Assembly: GCA_002731275.1 (NCBI GenBank)
Contig: PCBK01000124.1
Span: 62,001 to 126,000 of the forward strand
Direction: 5' to 3'
Source of the DNA: Deltaproteobacteria bacterium
GTDB taxonomy: Bacteria > Myxococcota_C > UBA6777
Length of the DNA: 64,000 nt
Part shown: piece after piece, positions 35,766-43,548 of the stretch
Numbering within the stretch: the first letter of the stretch is position 1
Layout of the letters: each line of letters opens with the position of its first letter
Translations under genes and position numbers: made by a program
The notes under the pieces: generated by a model
Told to the model about the DNA's origin: nothing
The model's database searches: none
The model's input: the letters and a program-made list of their open reading frames with translations, nothing else

Positions 35766-37172
35766 TTACTTATTGGGGAGCGTAAAGCTGAAGGTGGCTC
35801 CTGTGTCTTTGCCTTCGCTTTTTAACCATAGACGCCCACCGTGAAGTTCGACCAATCGCTTTGTGAGGGACAATCCCAGCCCAGTCCCTCCGAACCTCCG
35901 GTTGTATGCGGAGTCTATTTGTCGGAATGTTTCGAAGATCTCGGCTTGGTGTTGTTTGCCCACGCCAATACCGTCATCGATGACGGAGATGACCGTCGTT
36001 GTCTCTTGTGAGGATACCTCTAAGGAAACATTGCCTTTCTCTGGTGTGAATTTGATGGCGTTGGACAACAAGTTATAGAGGATTTGGTTCAGTTTTCGTC
36101 GATCTGCTTGTACGGATTGTTTCTTTTCTTCTAGCTGGAAACGAAATGATAACTCGATATCTTTGGAGCTGGCGAGTCCTTCAGCCAACTCAATTGCTTG
36201 CTTACATACTTCGTGAAGGTCGATGTCTTTGAGCGTCAGCTCAAGTTTTCCGCTCTCCACTTTTGAAAGGTCGAGGATGTCGTTGATCAATGTGAGCAGA
36301 TGATGTCCACTTTGGTGAATATGTCGGACCTGTCGTTGTTGTCTTGCATTGACGATGCCTGCGTGTTCGTCGATGAGCAGCTCCGAAAATCCGATAATTG
36401 CGTTGAGAGGAGTTCGGAGTTCGTGACTGACACTGGCGAGGAATGCGCTCTTGGCGCGGTTGGCTTTTTCAGCTTCCTCCTTGGCGTAGCGAAGAGATTC
36501 GTGGACTTCGCTTAGATGCAGTTCGTTCGAACGGATTTTTCGGATGTATCCATTAAATCGTAGAAAGAGCCATGTCCAAAACATCGCCAACAACAACGCA
36601 GCGAAGCCCGCAAGCCATGTGCTCATCGTGAGTGCTTGTGAGTGGGTCATGAGCTGCGTTGAGATATGTTGCTGTAGGGCTTGCTTTGCCTGGTGCATTT
36701 GCTGTGCGTAGATTTGTTTCCACCTGATGTAGGCCGTGCTCTTGAGAAGACCGGAAGCCCTCTTTTTTTTGCCTTGTTGGACCAGTTGGAGTGCGGATTG
36801 TTCAAGTTGAAGGAGTTTGCGGTTGGCGGTGTCTATTCGCGAAATCGCCTGTTTGTATTGAAGACTTCCCAGCTGTGTGCTCTTTTTTAGAGCTTGATCC
36901 AGCTTGCTTTTTGCTCGCTTATAAACGCGAACCCACTTTGTGTCTCCACTTGTGGCTGCGAGGTGGGCAGACATCGTCAGGGTTGTATCCCAATACGCGA
37001 TCTTTTCTGTGAGTGTGGCGTAGTGAAGCTTTTGCTCGACAAGGAAGCGCGAGGAGCGATTGCTTGTCCAAGCCGTGTAGCTACAAAACCCAATGGTCGA
37101 AAAGGTCAGGATGAGCCCCATCCAAAAGGTGAGCACTGGATATTCTTGTTGATTTTGTGTTTCCATCGCCAT
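35766..37172 (-). CDS. Membrane sensor histidine kinase
   Basis: Two membrane helices (about 16-36 and 190-215) bound a ~150-residue helical periplasmic domain of four-helix-bundle character. The transmitter has H-box [22 protein letters not shown]-box [14 protein letters not shown]1 DDGIGVG and G2 GGTGLGLSL. No receiver domain or adjacent response regulator is present. The start codon region (ATG at 37172 or 37166) lies inside a 25-bp inverted-repeat arm (37162-37186), and no ribosome site precedes it in the present orientation. This makes its expression interesting. Confidence 0.93.
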   Translation of the reverse strand: MAMETQNQQEYPVLTFWMGLILTFSTIGFCSYTAWTSNRSSRFLVEQKLHYATLTEKIAYWDTTLTMSAHLAATSGDTKWVRVYKRAKSKLDQALKKSTQLGSLQYKQAISRIDTANRKLLQLEQSALQLVQQGKKKRASGLLKSTAYIRWKQIYAQQMHQAKQALQQHISTQLMTHSQALTMSTWLAGFAALLLAMFWTWLFLRFNGYIRKIRSNELHLSEVHESLRYAKEEAEKANRAKSAFLASVSHELRTPLNAIIGFSELLIDEHAGIVNARQQRQVRHIHQSGHHLLTLINDILDLSKVESGKLELTLKDIDLHEVCKQAIELAEGLASSKDIELSFRFQLEEKKQSVQADRRKLNQILYNLLSNAIKFTPEKGNVSLEVSSQETTTVISVIDDGIGVGKQHQAEIFETFRQIDSAYNRRFGGTGLGLSLTKRLVELHGGRLWLKSEGKDTGATFSFTLPNK

Positions 37173-37186
37173 GTGTAAGAAAACAT
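37162..37186. repeat. Left arm of perfect 25-bp inverted repeat (candidate invertible segment)
   Basis: This arm is the exact reverse complement of 37320-37344 and contains the start codons of the histidine kinase. The arms are 133 bp apart. Identity stops at both ends of the arms. A chance occurrence at this distance is very unlikely. Confidence 0.9.
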
Positions 37187-37208
37187 CTAGTGATACAAAA
37201 GATAAAGG

Positions 37209-37238
37209 TTGACACTATGAACAGTCGGTTTCTGTATC
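37209..37238 (+). promoter_or_regulatory. TTGACA promoter inside the inverted-repeat-bounded segment
   Basis: A perfect -35 TTGACA (37209-37214) is followed after 17-18 bp by CTGTAT/TGTATC (37232-37238), a weak -10. It points toward the glyoxalase-like gene now, and would point toward the kinase if the segment were inverted. Confidence 0.35.
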
Positions 37239-37319
37239 GAGCAGTGTAGTGCCAATTGATTGAATTGAGATGTTCCAATGTTTGAGCAAGGGTTTATTTT
37301 GTTTGCAGGAGTATGGGAA

Positions 37320-37344
37320 ATGTTTTCTTACACATGGCGATGGA
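37320..37344. repeat. Right arm of perfect 25-bp inverted repeat
   Basis: This arm mirrors 37162-37186. It reads on the plus strand into a 26-codon ORF (37313-37393, MGNVFLHMAMDD start). The MAM in the arm copies the kinase start MAME. This suggests a duplicated 5' end or a recombination site. Confidence 0.9.
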
Positions 37345-37507
37345 CGATGTGCTGGTGAGTTGTTTTTTCAGTTTGTGTGGGTTTTTGTGGTAATGACAAG
37401 TGCCTTGAAAAGTTTTGTCTGTTGAAGTGTATGTGTGTTGGCCGCTCTTGTTTGACCATCGTCGCATGTGGCACGTGGAAGTCGGTCATGTGTTGTTTGG
37501 AGGTGTC

Positions 37508-38161
37508 ATGGAACTCGATCATATTTTTCTCTTCGTGGAGAATGCCGACAGGGCAATGTTGTCGGCTGGAGACTTTGGTCTTGTCGAGACGTATCGACGG
37601 GTTCATCCGGGCCAGGGAACGGCGAATATCTGCTATGCGTTTGAGAACGCGTTCTTGGAGTTGATTTGGTTGACGAACCGTGAGGAGGCGGAGAGCGCAG
37701 CGATTCGTCGTACAAGGCTCGCTGAACGTGCGGATTGGCATCGGGCTGGGACCTGTCCTTTTGGGATCGCGTGGCGAGGTCAGGAGGGGGAGCAGGAGCT
37801 CGTTGAGACGTGGCCATATACGCCTCCCTACCTCCCCGAGGGGATGTCGATTCCAGTCGCGACGATCAGCGAAGATCCATCACTGCCTATGTTCTTTCAG
37901 TCACCAGGTCGTTTCGCGCCAAGGGATTGGCCTGATGAGCGCAAAGGGCAACTTCAGTCGGCGTTGGGATATACAACGATTGAAGATATCGAGCTACAGG
38001 TGCCAAGAGGCCAAGGGATACCTGATGAGCTGAAGGTGTTGTCTGGGACCGGGTTGTTTTCGTTGGGACGAGCCGAGAGTTGGGAGGTGAAGTTGATGAT
38101 TGGGAAAGAGGACGGTACACGAGCAACATTGTCGTTACCTTTTTGGGAGTTGGATGACTGA
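37508..38161 (+). CDS. Glyoxalase-like domain protein
   Basis: The ATG at 37508 is preceded closely by GGAGGT. The opening MELDHIFLFVENADRA and the later pattern GTANICYAFENAFLELIWL match the Glyoxalase_3-like vicinal oxygen chelate fold, which carries a metal-binding His at H5 (DH) and Glu in LELIW. It is 217 aa and soluble. Members are involved in small-molecule modification or resistance, and the substrate here is unknown. It lies next to the candidate invertible promoter segment, which points toward it in the present orientation. Confidence 0.8.
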   Translation: MELDHIFLFVENADRAMLSAGDFGLVETYRRVHPGQGTANICYAFENAFLELIWLTNREEAESAAIRRTRLAERADWHRAGTCPFGIAWRGQEGEQELVETWPYTPPYLPEGMSIPVATISEDPSLPMFFQSPGRFAPRDWPDERKGQLQSALGYTTIEDIELQVPRGQGIPDELKVLSGTGLFSLGRAESWEVKLMIGKEDGTRATLSLPFWELDD

Positions 38162-38174
38162 GTGTGTCCGACCA

Positions 38175-39884
38175 CTAGGGCTGGGCTTTTCTTTTCTCAA
38201 CGACGATATCCCTGATCTTGAACTTCTGGATCTTCCCGGTCACAGTCATCGGAAATGTCTCTACAAACTCAATGTAGCGAGGGATTTTAAAGTGAGCCAT
38301 GTGCTCCTTGCCAAACGCCCTGAATGCCTCCTCTGTCATAGACTCACCTTCCACACATTTGACCCACGCACCAACCTCTTCACCGAGTCTCTTATCGGGG
38401 ATACCGAACACTGCGATATCGCTGATTGCCGGATGTTTGTGGTAGCAAGCTTCGATCTCCGCTGGATAGACATTCTCTCCACCCCGGATGATCATATCTT
38501 TGAGGCGACCTGTCACTTTGACGTATCCCTCCTCATCCATCACACCCAAGTCGCCTGAATGAAGCCAGCCTGCATCATCGATCGTCTTGTTCGTCGCTTC
38601 AGGCATACCAACATACTCACGCATCACGTGGTAGCCACGAAAGCAGATCTCGCCCTGTTCGTGGATGGGCATCAATCGTTTTGTCACTGGGTCGATAATC
38701 TTGACCTCTTGGTGGGGCAAATTTACACCCACCGTGCCCACTCTCCTCTCGAAGCTGTCGTCTGGATGTGTGAGATGTGTCACTGGTGAAGCCTCCGTTT
38801 GACCGTAAGCGATCAAGATCTCTTTGCATCCTAAGTCTTCGATGACACGGGTCATAACATCTGGTGGGCATGGGGCACCTGCCATGATCCCTGTTCGCAA
38901 TGATGGCAGTGGGCGGGGGTGTTTGTCGTACTGTTCGAGCATCGCGATAAACATCGTCGGCACACCATGAGCTGCTGTGCATTGTTCTTCTTCAATGGTT
39001 TGGAGTGTGGCGATGGGGTCGAAGTGTTCGGCCGGGATGACCAATGTTGCCCCCGAGAGAAGACACAGCAAGTTGGAGATCACCATTCCAAAGCAATGGT
39101 AAAAGGGGACCGAGATACACAGCTTCTCTTTGGGGCCAAACTTCATCGTCTTTCCGACAAAGTAAGCGTTATTGAGTAATCCATGATGGGTTAACAAAAC
39201 AGCCTTGGGAAGTCCTGTCGTTCCCGACGTAAATTGTATATTGATCGGGTCATCAAATTGTAAGGCTTGTCCGGCCTCTGCAAGTGTCTCTTCGTCCACT
39301 TGCTCTCCCATCGACAGGATCTCAGAGAGGAGGGAGACACCTTTGGCAAAGCGTTCTGTTTGTTCGGGAGTGATAGGATCGTATGTCACCACCCATTTGA
39401 GGGCGGGGAGTGTCTCACTCGCCAGTAAACCAGGGGTTTGTTCGTGTAGCTCTGGACACAGTGACAGTATCATATCCGCGTATTGGGAGGAGCGAAAAGA
39501 GGGGATGAGGAACAGCGCTTTGACGTCGACCTGTTTGAGCGCGTGTTTGCACTCTTCGGCTTTGTAGGCGGGGTTGATGTTGACGAGGATCGCGCCCATC
39601 CTCGCCGTCGCCATCTGAAGTGTCAGCCATTCGACATTATTTGTCGACCAGATCCCGACACAGTCGCCTTTTGTGAGCCCCATTGCGAGCAGCCCTTTTG
39701 CCAGAGCGTCGACGTGTTGATCCAGTTCCTTGTATGTCCATCTGTGGCCTTGATGTCGTGAGACGACGGCTTCTTCGTCGGGATAGGCCCGAACAATCTT
39801 GCGAAAAAATGTGTCGACAGCCTCACCAATCAGTGGTTGCTCTCCACCTTTGTGCATGTACGAATGTGTCCGTTGGAATGTCAT
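38175..39884 (-). CDS. Fatty-acyl-CoA synthetase (AMP-binding, ACSF2-like)
   Basis: The start MTFQRTHSYM at 39884 is nine bases after GAAGGAG. The core motifs are IQFTSGTTGLPKAV, IAYGQTEASPV, HSGDLGVMDEEGYVKVTGRLKDMI and the C-terminal VTGKIQKFKIRD with the catalytic lysine. The sequence reads like the medium/long-chain acyl-CoA synthetases of the ACSF2/FadD type. The product is 569 aa, cytoplasmic. It converges with the glyoxalase-like gene with a 13-bp gap. Confidence 0.94.
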   Translation of the reverse strand: MTFQRTHSYMHKGGEQPLIGEAVDTFFRKIVRAYPDEEAVVSRHQGHRWTYKELDQHVDALAKGLLAMGLTKGDCVGIWSTNNVEWLTLQMATARMGAILVNINPAYKAEECKHALKQVDVKALFLIPSFRSSQYADMILSLCPELHEQTPGLLASETLPALKWVVTYDPITPEQTERFAKGVSLLSEILSMGEQVDEETLAEAGQALQFDDPINIQFTSGTTGLPKAVLLTHHGLLNNAYFVGKTMKFGPKEKLCISVPFYHCFGMVISNLLCLLSGATLVIPAEHFDPIATLQTIEEEQCTAAHGVPTMFIAMLEQYDKHPRPLPSLRTGIMAGAPCPPDVMTRVIEDLGCKEILIAYGQTEASPVTHLTHPDDSFERRVGTVGVNLPHQEVKIIDPVTKRLMPIHEQGEICFRGYHVMREYVGMPEATNKTIDDAGWLHSGDLGVMDEEGYVKVTGRLKDMIIRGGENVYPAEIEACYHKHPAISDIAVFGIPDKRLGEEVGAWVKCVEGESMTEEAFRAFGKEHMAHFKIPRYIEFVETFPMTVTGKIQKFKIRDIVVEKRKAQP

Positions 39885-40010
39885 ATCCAAATACTCCTTC
39901 ATTGAAGGTCAGTCTTGGAACAATAGACCGACCTGACCTTGTATGTGCACCGGTATAATGGATGGAGCTGGATGAAGGGATGCCAATATCAACAAATCTC
40001 TTGATGTGTA

Positions 40011-41045
40011 TCAATCGCGAGTGGAGGAGGGGAGGTGTTTGTGAAAGAAGTCGAGCCAGTTTCGACGTGCGAAGCCTGCGAGGTCTTGGTCTGACCAACC
40101 TCTTGCTCTGAGTCCTTCCTGGAGTGCGGGGTAGTCTTTGGGGGCGTTGATGTGCTCGGGGAGCTCTGTTGTGTTGAAGCCACCGTCCATATCACTGCCG
40201 AGGGCGATGCGATCGTTGCGTCCCATGATCTCACAGATGTGTTCGATGTGGGCGATCGTTTCCTCGATGCTCGCGCGGCGTTTTTGTGTCGGAGGGATGA
40301 GAAAGCGGCTGAGCAAATTGATTCCGATGACGCCGTCACGTTGTCCAATGGCGCTGATCTGAGCGTCTGTGAGGTGTCGTTCTTGTCCACTCTCGACGAG
40401 GCTCTGACAATTGGAATGGCTTGCGATGACAGGGCCTTTTGTGTGGGATAAGACATCCCAAAAGGCTTGCTCGGAGAGATGGGAGAGGTCGTGGGTCACG
40501 CCAAGTGTGTCGAGTGCCTGGAGGCATGCGATGCCTTGTTGGGTGAGTGGGCCTTTGGCGTAATTGCCGCCAGCGTATTGTGAACCCATCGCCCAAGAGA
40601 GGCCAACGACACGAAGACCTTGTTCAAACCACCATTGACACTCTTGTGGTGAACGGATGGGGTCTGCGCCTTCCATCAGGAGGAGGACTTTTAGCGGTGT
40701 GTGTTCGGCATCTGCGTAGACTGAAGGGTAAAGGTCATCTGGCTCTTTGACGATCTGAATGTGCCGCGCCTGCTCCCATTGTTGGTATTGTTGGAGCTGT
40801 GCGAGACCGGCTTGGTGAGCGGCTTCGATGTCGTGTCGTGGATAACCGAAGGCTTGCTGAAAACCTGCGGCGGTAAAGATGGTCCCCATACAGTAGGTGA
40901 CCTGTCCTTCTTGCAGGCTGGGGAAGCTGACACCAGAGGGGTGAGGGCCACCAGTGACCTCGGAGAGTGGGCGTGAGAGGTCACGACCTTCGATGGCGAG
41001 ACAAGCGAGATCGAGGTGTCCATCAAACCATGTGTGTTGTCTCAA
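40011..41045 (-). CDS. Peptidase M19 (membrane/renal dipeptidase family)
   Basis: Metal ligands of the M19 family are visible: H10 and D12 in FDGHLD, the bridging Glu in LLMEGADP, His in THDLSHLSE and in VIASHSNC, and the final Asp in GSDMDGG. The start is TTG at 41045, because it overlaps the TGA of the upstream gene as TTGA and is preceded by AGGAAGG. There is no signal peptide, so this is probably a cytoplasmic dipeptidase. The family hydrolyses L-D or D-containing dipeptides. Length (344 aa) is usual. Confidence 0.93.
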   Translation of the reverse strand: MRQHTWFDGHLDLACLAIEGRDLSRPLSEVTGGPHPSGVSFPSLQEGQVTYCMGTIFTAAGFQQAFGYPRHDIEAAHQAGLAQLQQYQQWEQARHIQIVKEPDDLYPSVYADAEHTPLKVLLLMEGADPIRSPQECQWWFEQGLRVVGLSWAMGSQYAGGNYAKGPLTQQGIACLQALDTLGVTHDLSHLSEQAFWDVLSHTKGPVIASHSNCQSLVESGQERHLTDAQISAIGQRDGVIGINLLSRFLIPPTQKRRASIEETIAHIEHICEIMGRNDRIALGSDMDGGFNTTELPEHINAPKDYPALQEGLRARGWSDQDLAGFARRNWLDFFHKHLPSSTRD

Positions 41046-41380
41046 GCGTCAAAACCTTCCTGGTAAAGTGGTGGCCAGGGGAGCAATGTGGCTTGCTCGA
41101 TCCCTTTGCGAAGAGCTTTTCCCAGACGCTCAAACAATGGAGCTTCGTGGACTTCGTGATATTCACTGTGTGGGTTGAAGGGGGTTTCGGTGGACGAGGG
41201 ACGAAGTTGTTGTACCTTATCTCGGATTTGCTTTGCTTCTTCGAGGGTTGTCGCTGCGATGAAGGCCTCAAGTCCTTTGGATGTCAGGATGGTTTTTAAC
41301 TCGTCCCATCGTTCTCCGTGCATGGTCTTGAGGACGGTGGCGACCATGATCTCTGTTCGGTTTGATTTTTTGACGGGCAT
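41042..41380 (-). CDS. Hypothetical small helical protein, coupled to the M19 dipeptidase
   Basis: The start at 41380 (MPVKKSNRTEIMVATVLK) follows a GGAGGAAG ribosome site; the longer upstream frame would antisense-overlap other genes. The product is 112 aa, helical, with the segment TSKGLEAFIAATTLEEAKQIRDKV and no membrane helix or known motif. The stop overlaps the TTG start of the dipeptidase, so the two are translationally coupled. The function is unknown. Confidence 0.65.
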   Translation of the reverse strand: MPVKKSNRTEIMVATVLKTMHGERWDELKTILTSKGLEAFIAATTLEEAKQIRDKVQQLRPSSTETPFNPHSEYHEVHEAPLFERLGKALRKGIEQATLLPWPPLYQEGFDA

Positions 41381-41484
41381 AGCGACTTCCTCCATTGGCA
41401 GTGATCCAGAGAGAAGCACCTTCAGGTGCGCCTGTATGCGTGTACTCAAAAATGTAGTGTGCCATAAAAGGGAAAGCAATTTGG

Positions 41485-41775
41485 TCAGCGCTTTTTTTTC
41501 TTCTTCTTTTTCTTTCCGGTGGAGCGTTGAGGCTTCTTTGGAGGCGGTCGTCTGGGCGGCTCTTCGAGGTGTTGTGTCGTCGTGGAGGGGGCATTTTTTT
41601 CGCGTTGCTGTCTCATCAGGTAGATACTGTGTACCATGAATGTCCCGATGAGCAGGACACACACGACCCAGATGATGTACAGCAGACCACCTCGTTGGAA
41701 GGCGATACCGCGAAAGAAAAAAGAGACATTCAGCGCGATCGCGCCGATAAAAAATCGTAAGGTTCCTCGTCCCAC
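41485..41775 (-). CDS. Small membrane protein with poly-lysine tail
   Basis: This is a 96-aa protein with a GTG start at 41775 five bases after AAAAGGAG. Two hydrophobic segments (GAIALNVSFFFRGIAF and LLYIIWVVCVLLIGTFMVH) are followed by a cytoplasmic Pro/Lys-rich tail ending in eight consecutive lysines and Arg. The A-rich tract that encodes the tail could slip during replication. I do not recognise the family. Confidence 0.6.
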   Translation of the reverse strand: MGRGTLRFFIGAIALNVSFFFRGIAFQRGGLLYIIWVVCVLLIGTFMVHSIYLMRQQREKNAPSTTTQHLEEPPRRPPPKKPQRSTGKKKKKKKKR

Positions 41776-41904
41776 ATCGACTCCTTTTGTGTGAGCGCTG
41801 TCTTTGTTGTCTCCATCAGGGTACTGTGTTCAGGCGGAATAGACAAGCACATGGTGACGTTGTGTCTGTATCGCCGATTCCAGCCAACATGTACAGGAGT
41901 GTCT

Positions 41905-42759
41905 ATGCGTCTGTTGTTTTTTGTCCTGTTTGCAGGCTCTCTCAACCTGTTCTCCGTCGTCTACGTCGAAGCGAAGAGGACACTGTTGTGGAAACCCATC
42001 CAGAAGGGGATTCGCTACACACGTGTACGTATCCCCGGAGCCAAAAACACTAAGGATCCATATCTACACGTTGTGCGCGTGGAGCCCAATCAAGTCGATT
42101 TTCACATTCACCGCGCACATCTCAGCACAAAGCGTTTGCTGACCGCGAAGCAATGGGCGAAAAGATTGGGTGTCCCTGTGGTCGTCAATATGGGCATGTA
42201 TCAGCGAGACCTTCGCTCTCATGTGGGCTATCTGCGACGTGGCAAGAAGGTCTACCAAAGGCGTTGGCGGAAGACTTATCTGTCTGTTTTTGCCTTTGGT
42301 CCGCGCAAAAAGGGCATCCCCGCTGCGACGATCCTGGACCTTGACCAAAAGGGGACCAAACAGAAGCTCAAGCTGTACCACACGGTCATCCAGAATCTGC
42401 GTTTGATCAAGGCCTCGAAGGGCAGAGGTGTTGGTGTGTGGAGTCAAAAGAAGCGACGTCATTGGAGTGAAGCTGCCTTGGGGCTTGATAAAAAGGGTCG
42501 GCTGCTCATCTTGTTCTCCCATGTGATGATGAATATGTGGCGATGGAATCGCTTTGTGCTCTCTCTTCCTCTAGGTGTGTTAAGAGCGATGCATCTAGAC
42601 GGAGGGCCCCCTGCAAGTGTCACCATCTCGACGTCATCTTTTCAATACCATGGACATGGTGGAGGTGCTGGGATCTTTTCGCGTTATCCGCGTTTTCGAC
42701 AGGTCCCTATCCCCAACGTGATTGGGATCTCTGCCAAACGCACAAAAGGGAGCCTGTAA
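41905..42759 (+). CDS. Phosphodiester glycosidase family protein (NAGPA domain)
   Basis: The ATG at 41905 (MRLLFFVLFAG, signal peptide) follows AGGAG. The NAGPA pattern is seen in DFHIHRAHLS, VVVNMGMYQRD, GVGVWSQKK, ALGLDKKGRLLILFS and the C-terminal AMHLDGGPPASVTIS. NAGPA domains resemble the uncovering enzyme that removes GlcNAc from phosphodiesters, and in bacteria they often act on exopolysaccharides or teichoic-type polymers. The mature enzyme should be exported. Its stop is one base before the next gene's ATG, so it is co-translated with the cupin. Confidence 0.84.
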   Translation: MRLLFFVLFAGSLNLFSVVYVEAKRTLLWKPIQKGIRYTRVRIPGAKNTKDPYLHVVRVEPNQVDFHIHRAHLSTKRLLTAKQWAKRLGVPVVVNMGMYQRDLRSHVGYLRRGKKVYQRRWRKTYLSVFAFGPRKKGIPAATILDLDQKGTKQKLKLYHTVIQNLRLIKASKGRGVGVWSQKKRRHWSEAALGLDKKGRLLILFSHVMMNMWRWNRFVLSLPLGVLRAMHLDGGPPASVTISTSSFQYHGHGGGAGIFSRYPRFRQVPIPNVIGISAKRTKGSL

Positions 42760-42760
42760 G

Positions 42761-43240
42761 ATGGACCGATATGTCATCAAAAAAGCCGAGATTGAAGCGA
42801 TGGAAGGGACTGCTAAGCAGCACTTTATGAATGAAAATGCCCAGCGGACCAATAAGTCACTTGGTGATCTGACAGGGTTGACGGGGATTGGGTTTCACAT
42901 TGTCGAGGTGCCACCTGGAAGGGAGAGCACAGAGTATCACGTCCACTACTACGAAGATGAATGTGTGTACATTCTCGCGGGTCGTGGGAGAGTCACGATT
43001 GGTGAGGAGATGTTTGAGGTTGAGGAGGGGGATTTTATCGGTTATCGTGCAGGTGGGCTTCCCCACACGATGGAGAATGTTGGTGAGGAGACGTTGAAGT
43101 GTATCGTCACAGGACAACGTCTTCCCCACGATGTTGGAGATTATCCTCGCCACAATAAGCGCCTATTCCGGCAAGAAGGTCTTCCCTGGCAGCTTGTTGA
43201 TATCGATGGCATTCAACATCCCAAGGGTGGGAAAAAGTGA
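42761..43240 (+). CDS. Cupin-domain protein
   Basis: The start at 42761 (MDRYVIKKAEIEAME) follows AAGGGAG. The cupin motif 1 is GRESTEYHVHYYEDECVYILAGRG and motif 2 is GDFIGYRAGGLPHTMENVGEE, giving His/Glu ligands for a metal. The protein is 159 aa. Such single cupins catalyse isomerisation or binding of small molecules or sugars. It lies one nucleotide after the NAGPA gene and may modify the same carbohydrate. Confidence 0.85.
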   Translation: MDRYVIKKAEIEAMEGTAKQHFMNENAQRTNKSLGDLTGLTGIGFHIVEVPPGRESTEYHVHYYEDECVYILAGRGRVTIGEEMFEVEEGDFIGYRAGGLPHTMENVGEETLKCIVTGQRLPHDVGDYPRHNKRLFRQEGLPWQLVDIDGIQHPKGGKK

Positions 43241-43275
43241 GCCGTATCAAGTCACCGAAAGAAAGGTAAAGAACA

Positions 43276-43521
43276 TTGATATACGAAGTGATTGGTTGGT
43301 TGGGGGCGTTGTTGTTGTTGATCGGTTTTATCAGCGCGTTGGTGTTGCCTCATGTGACGACAAAGCCCTGGTATCTGATCACCAATATCTTTGGTGCGAT
43401 CGGTATTATCGTTAACACCTATCACGCTGGAGCTTACCCTGCGGCGGTCTTCAACATGATCTGGGTGACCGCTGCGTTTATCCGTCTTGTCATCGTCCTA
43501 AAGCCTTCACAGAAAACATAG
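43276..43521 (+). CDS. Small three-helix membrane protein (CBU_0592-like)
   Basis: The product is 81 aa and almost entirely hydrophobic: VIGWLGALLLLIGFISALVL, WYLITNIFGAIGIIVNTY and AAVFNMIWVTAAFIRLVIVL. This resembles the CBU_0592 family of uncharacterised membrane proteins. The start codon is TTG at 43276, with AAAGG nine bases upstream; no ATG is available. It sits between the cupin and the acyltransferase in one direction, so it is probably in the same transcript. Confidence 0.65.
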   Translation: MIYEVIGWLGALLLLIGFISALVLPHVTTKPWYLITNIFGAIGIIVNTYHAGAYPAAVFNMIWVTAAFIRLVIVLKPSQKT

Positions 43522-43548
43522 ATGTCATATATGGGGAGGTCGATGTCC

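Larger units (their letters stand above)
37173..37507. other. Intergenic region, 335 bp, with candidate invertible promoter
   Basis: Located between the divergent histidine kinase and glyoxalase-like genes. It contains the 133-bp segment 37187-37319 bounded by the inverted repeat, with a TTGACA box at 37209-37214 pointing right. Downstream of the right arm I see no gene before 37508. Confidence 0.6.
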
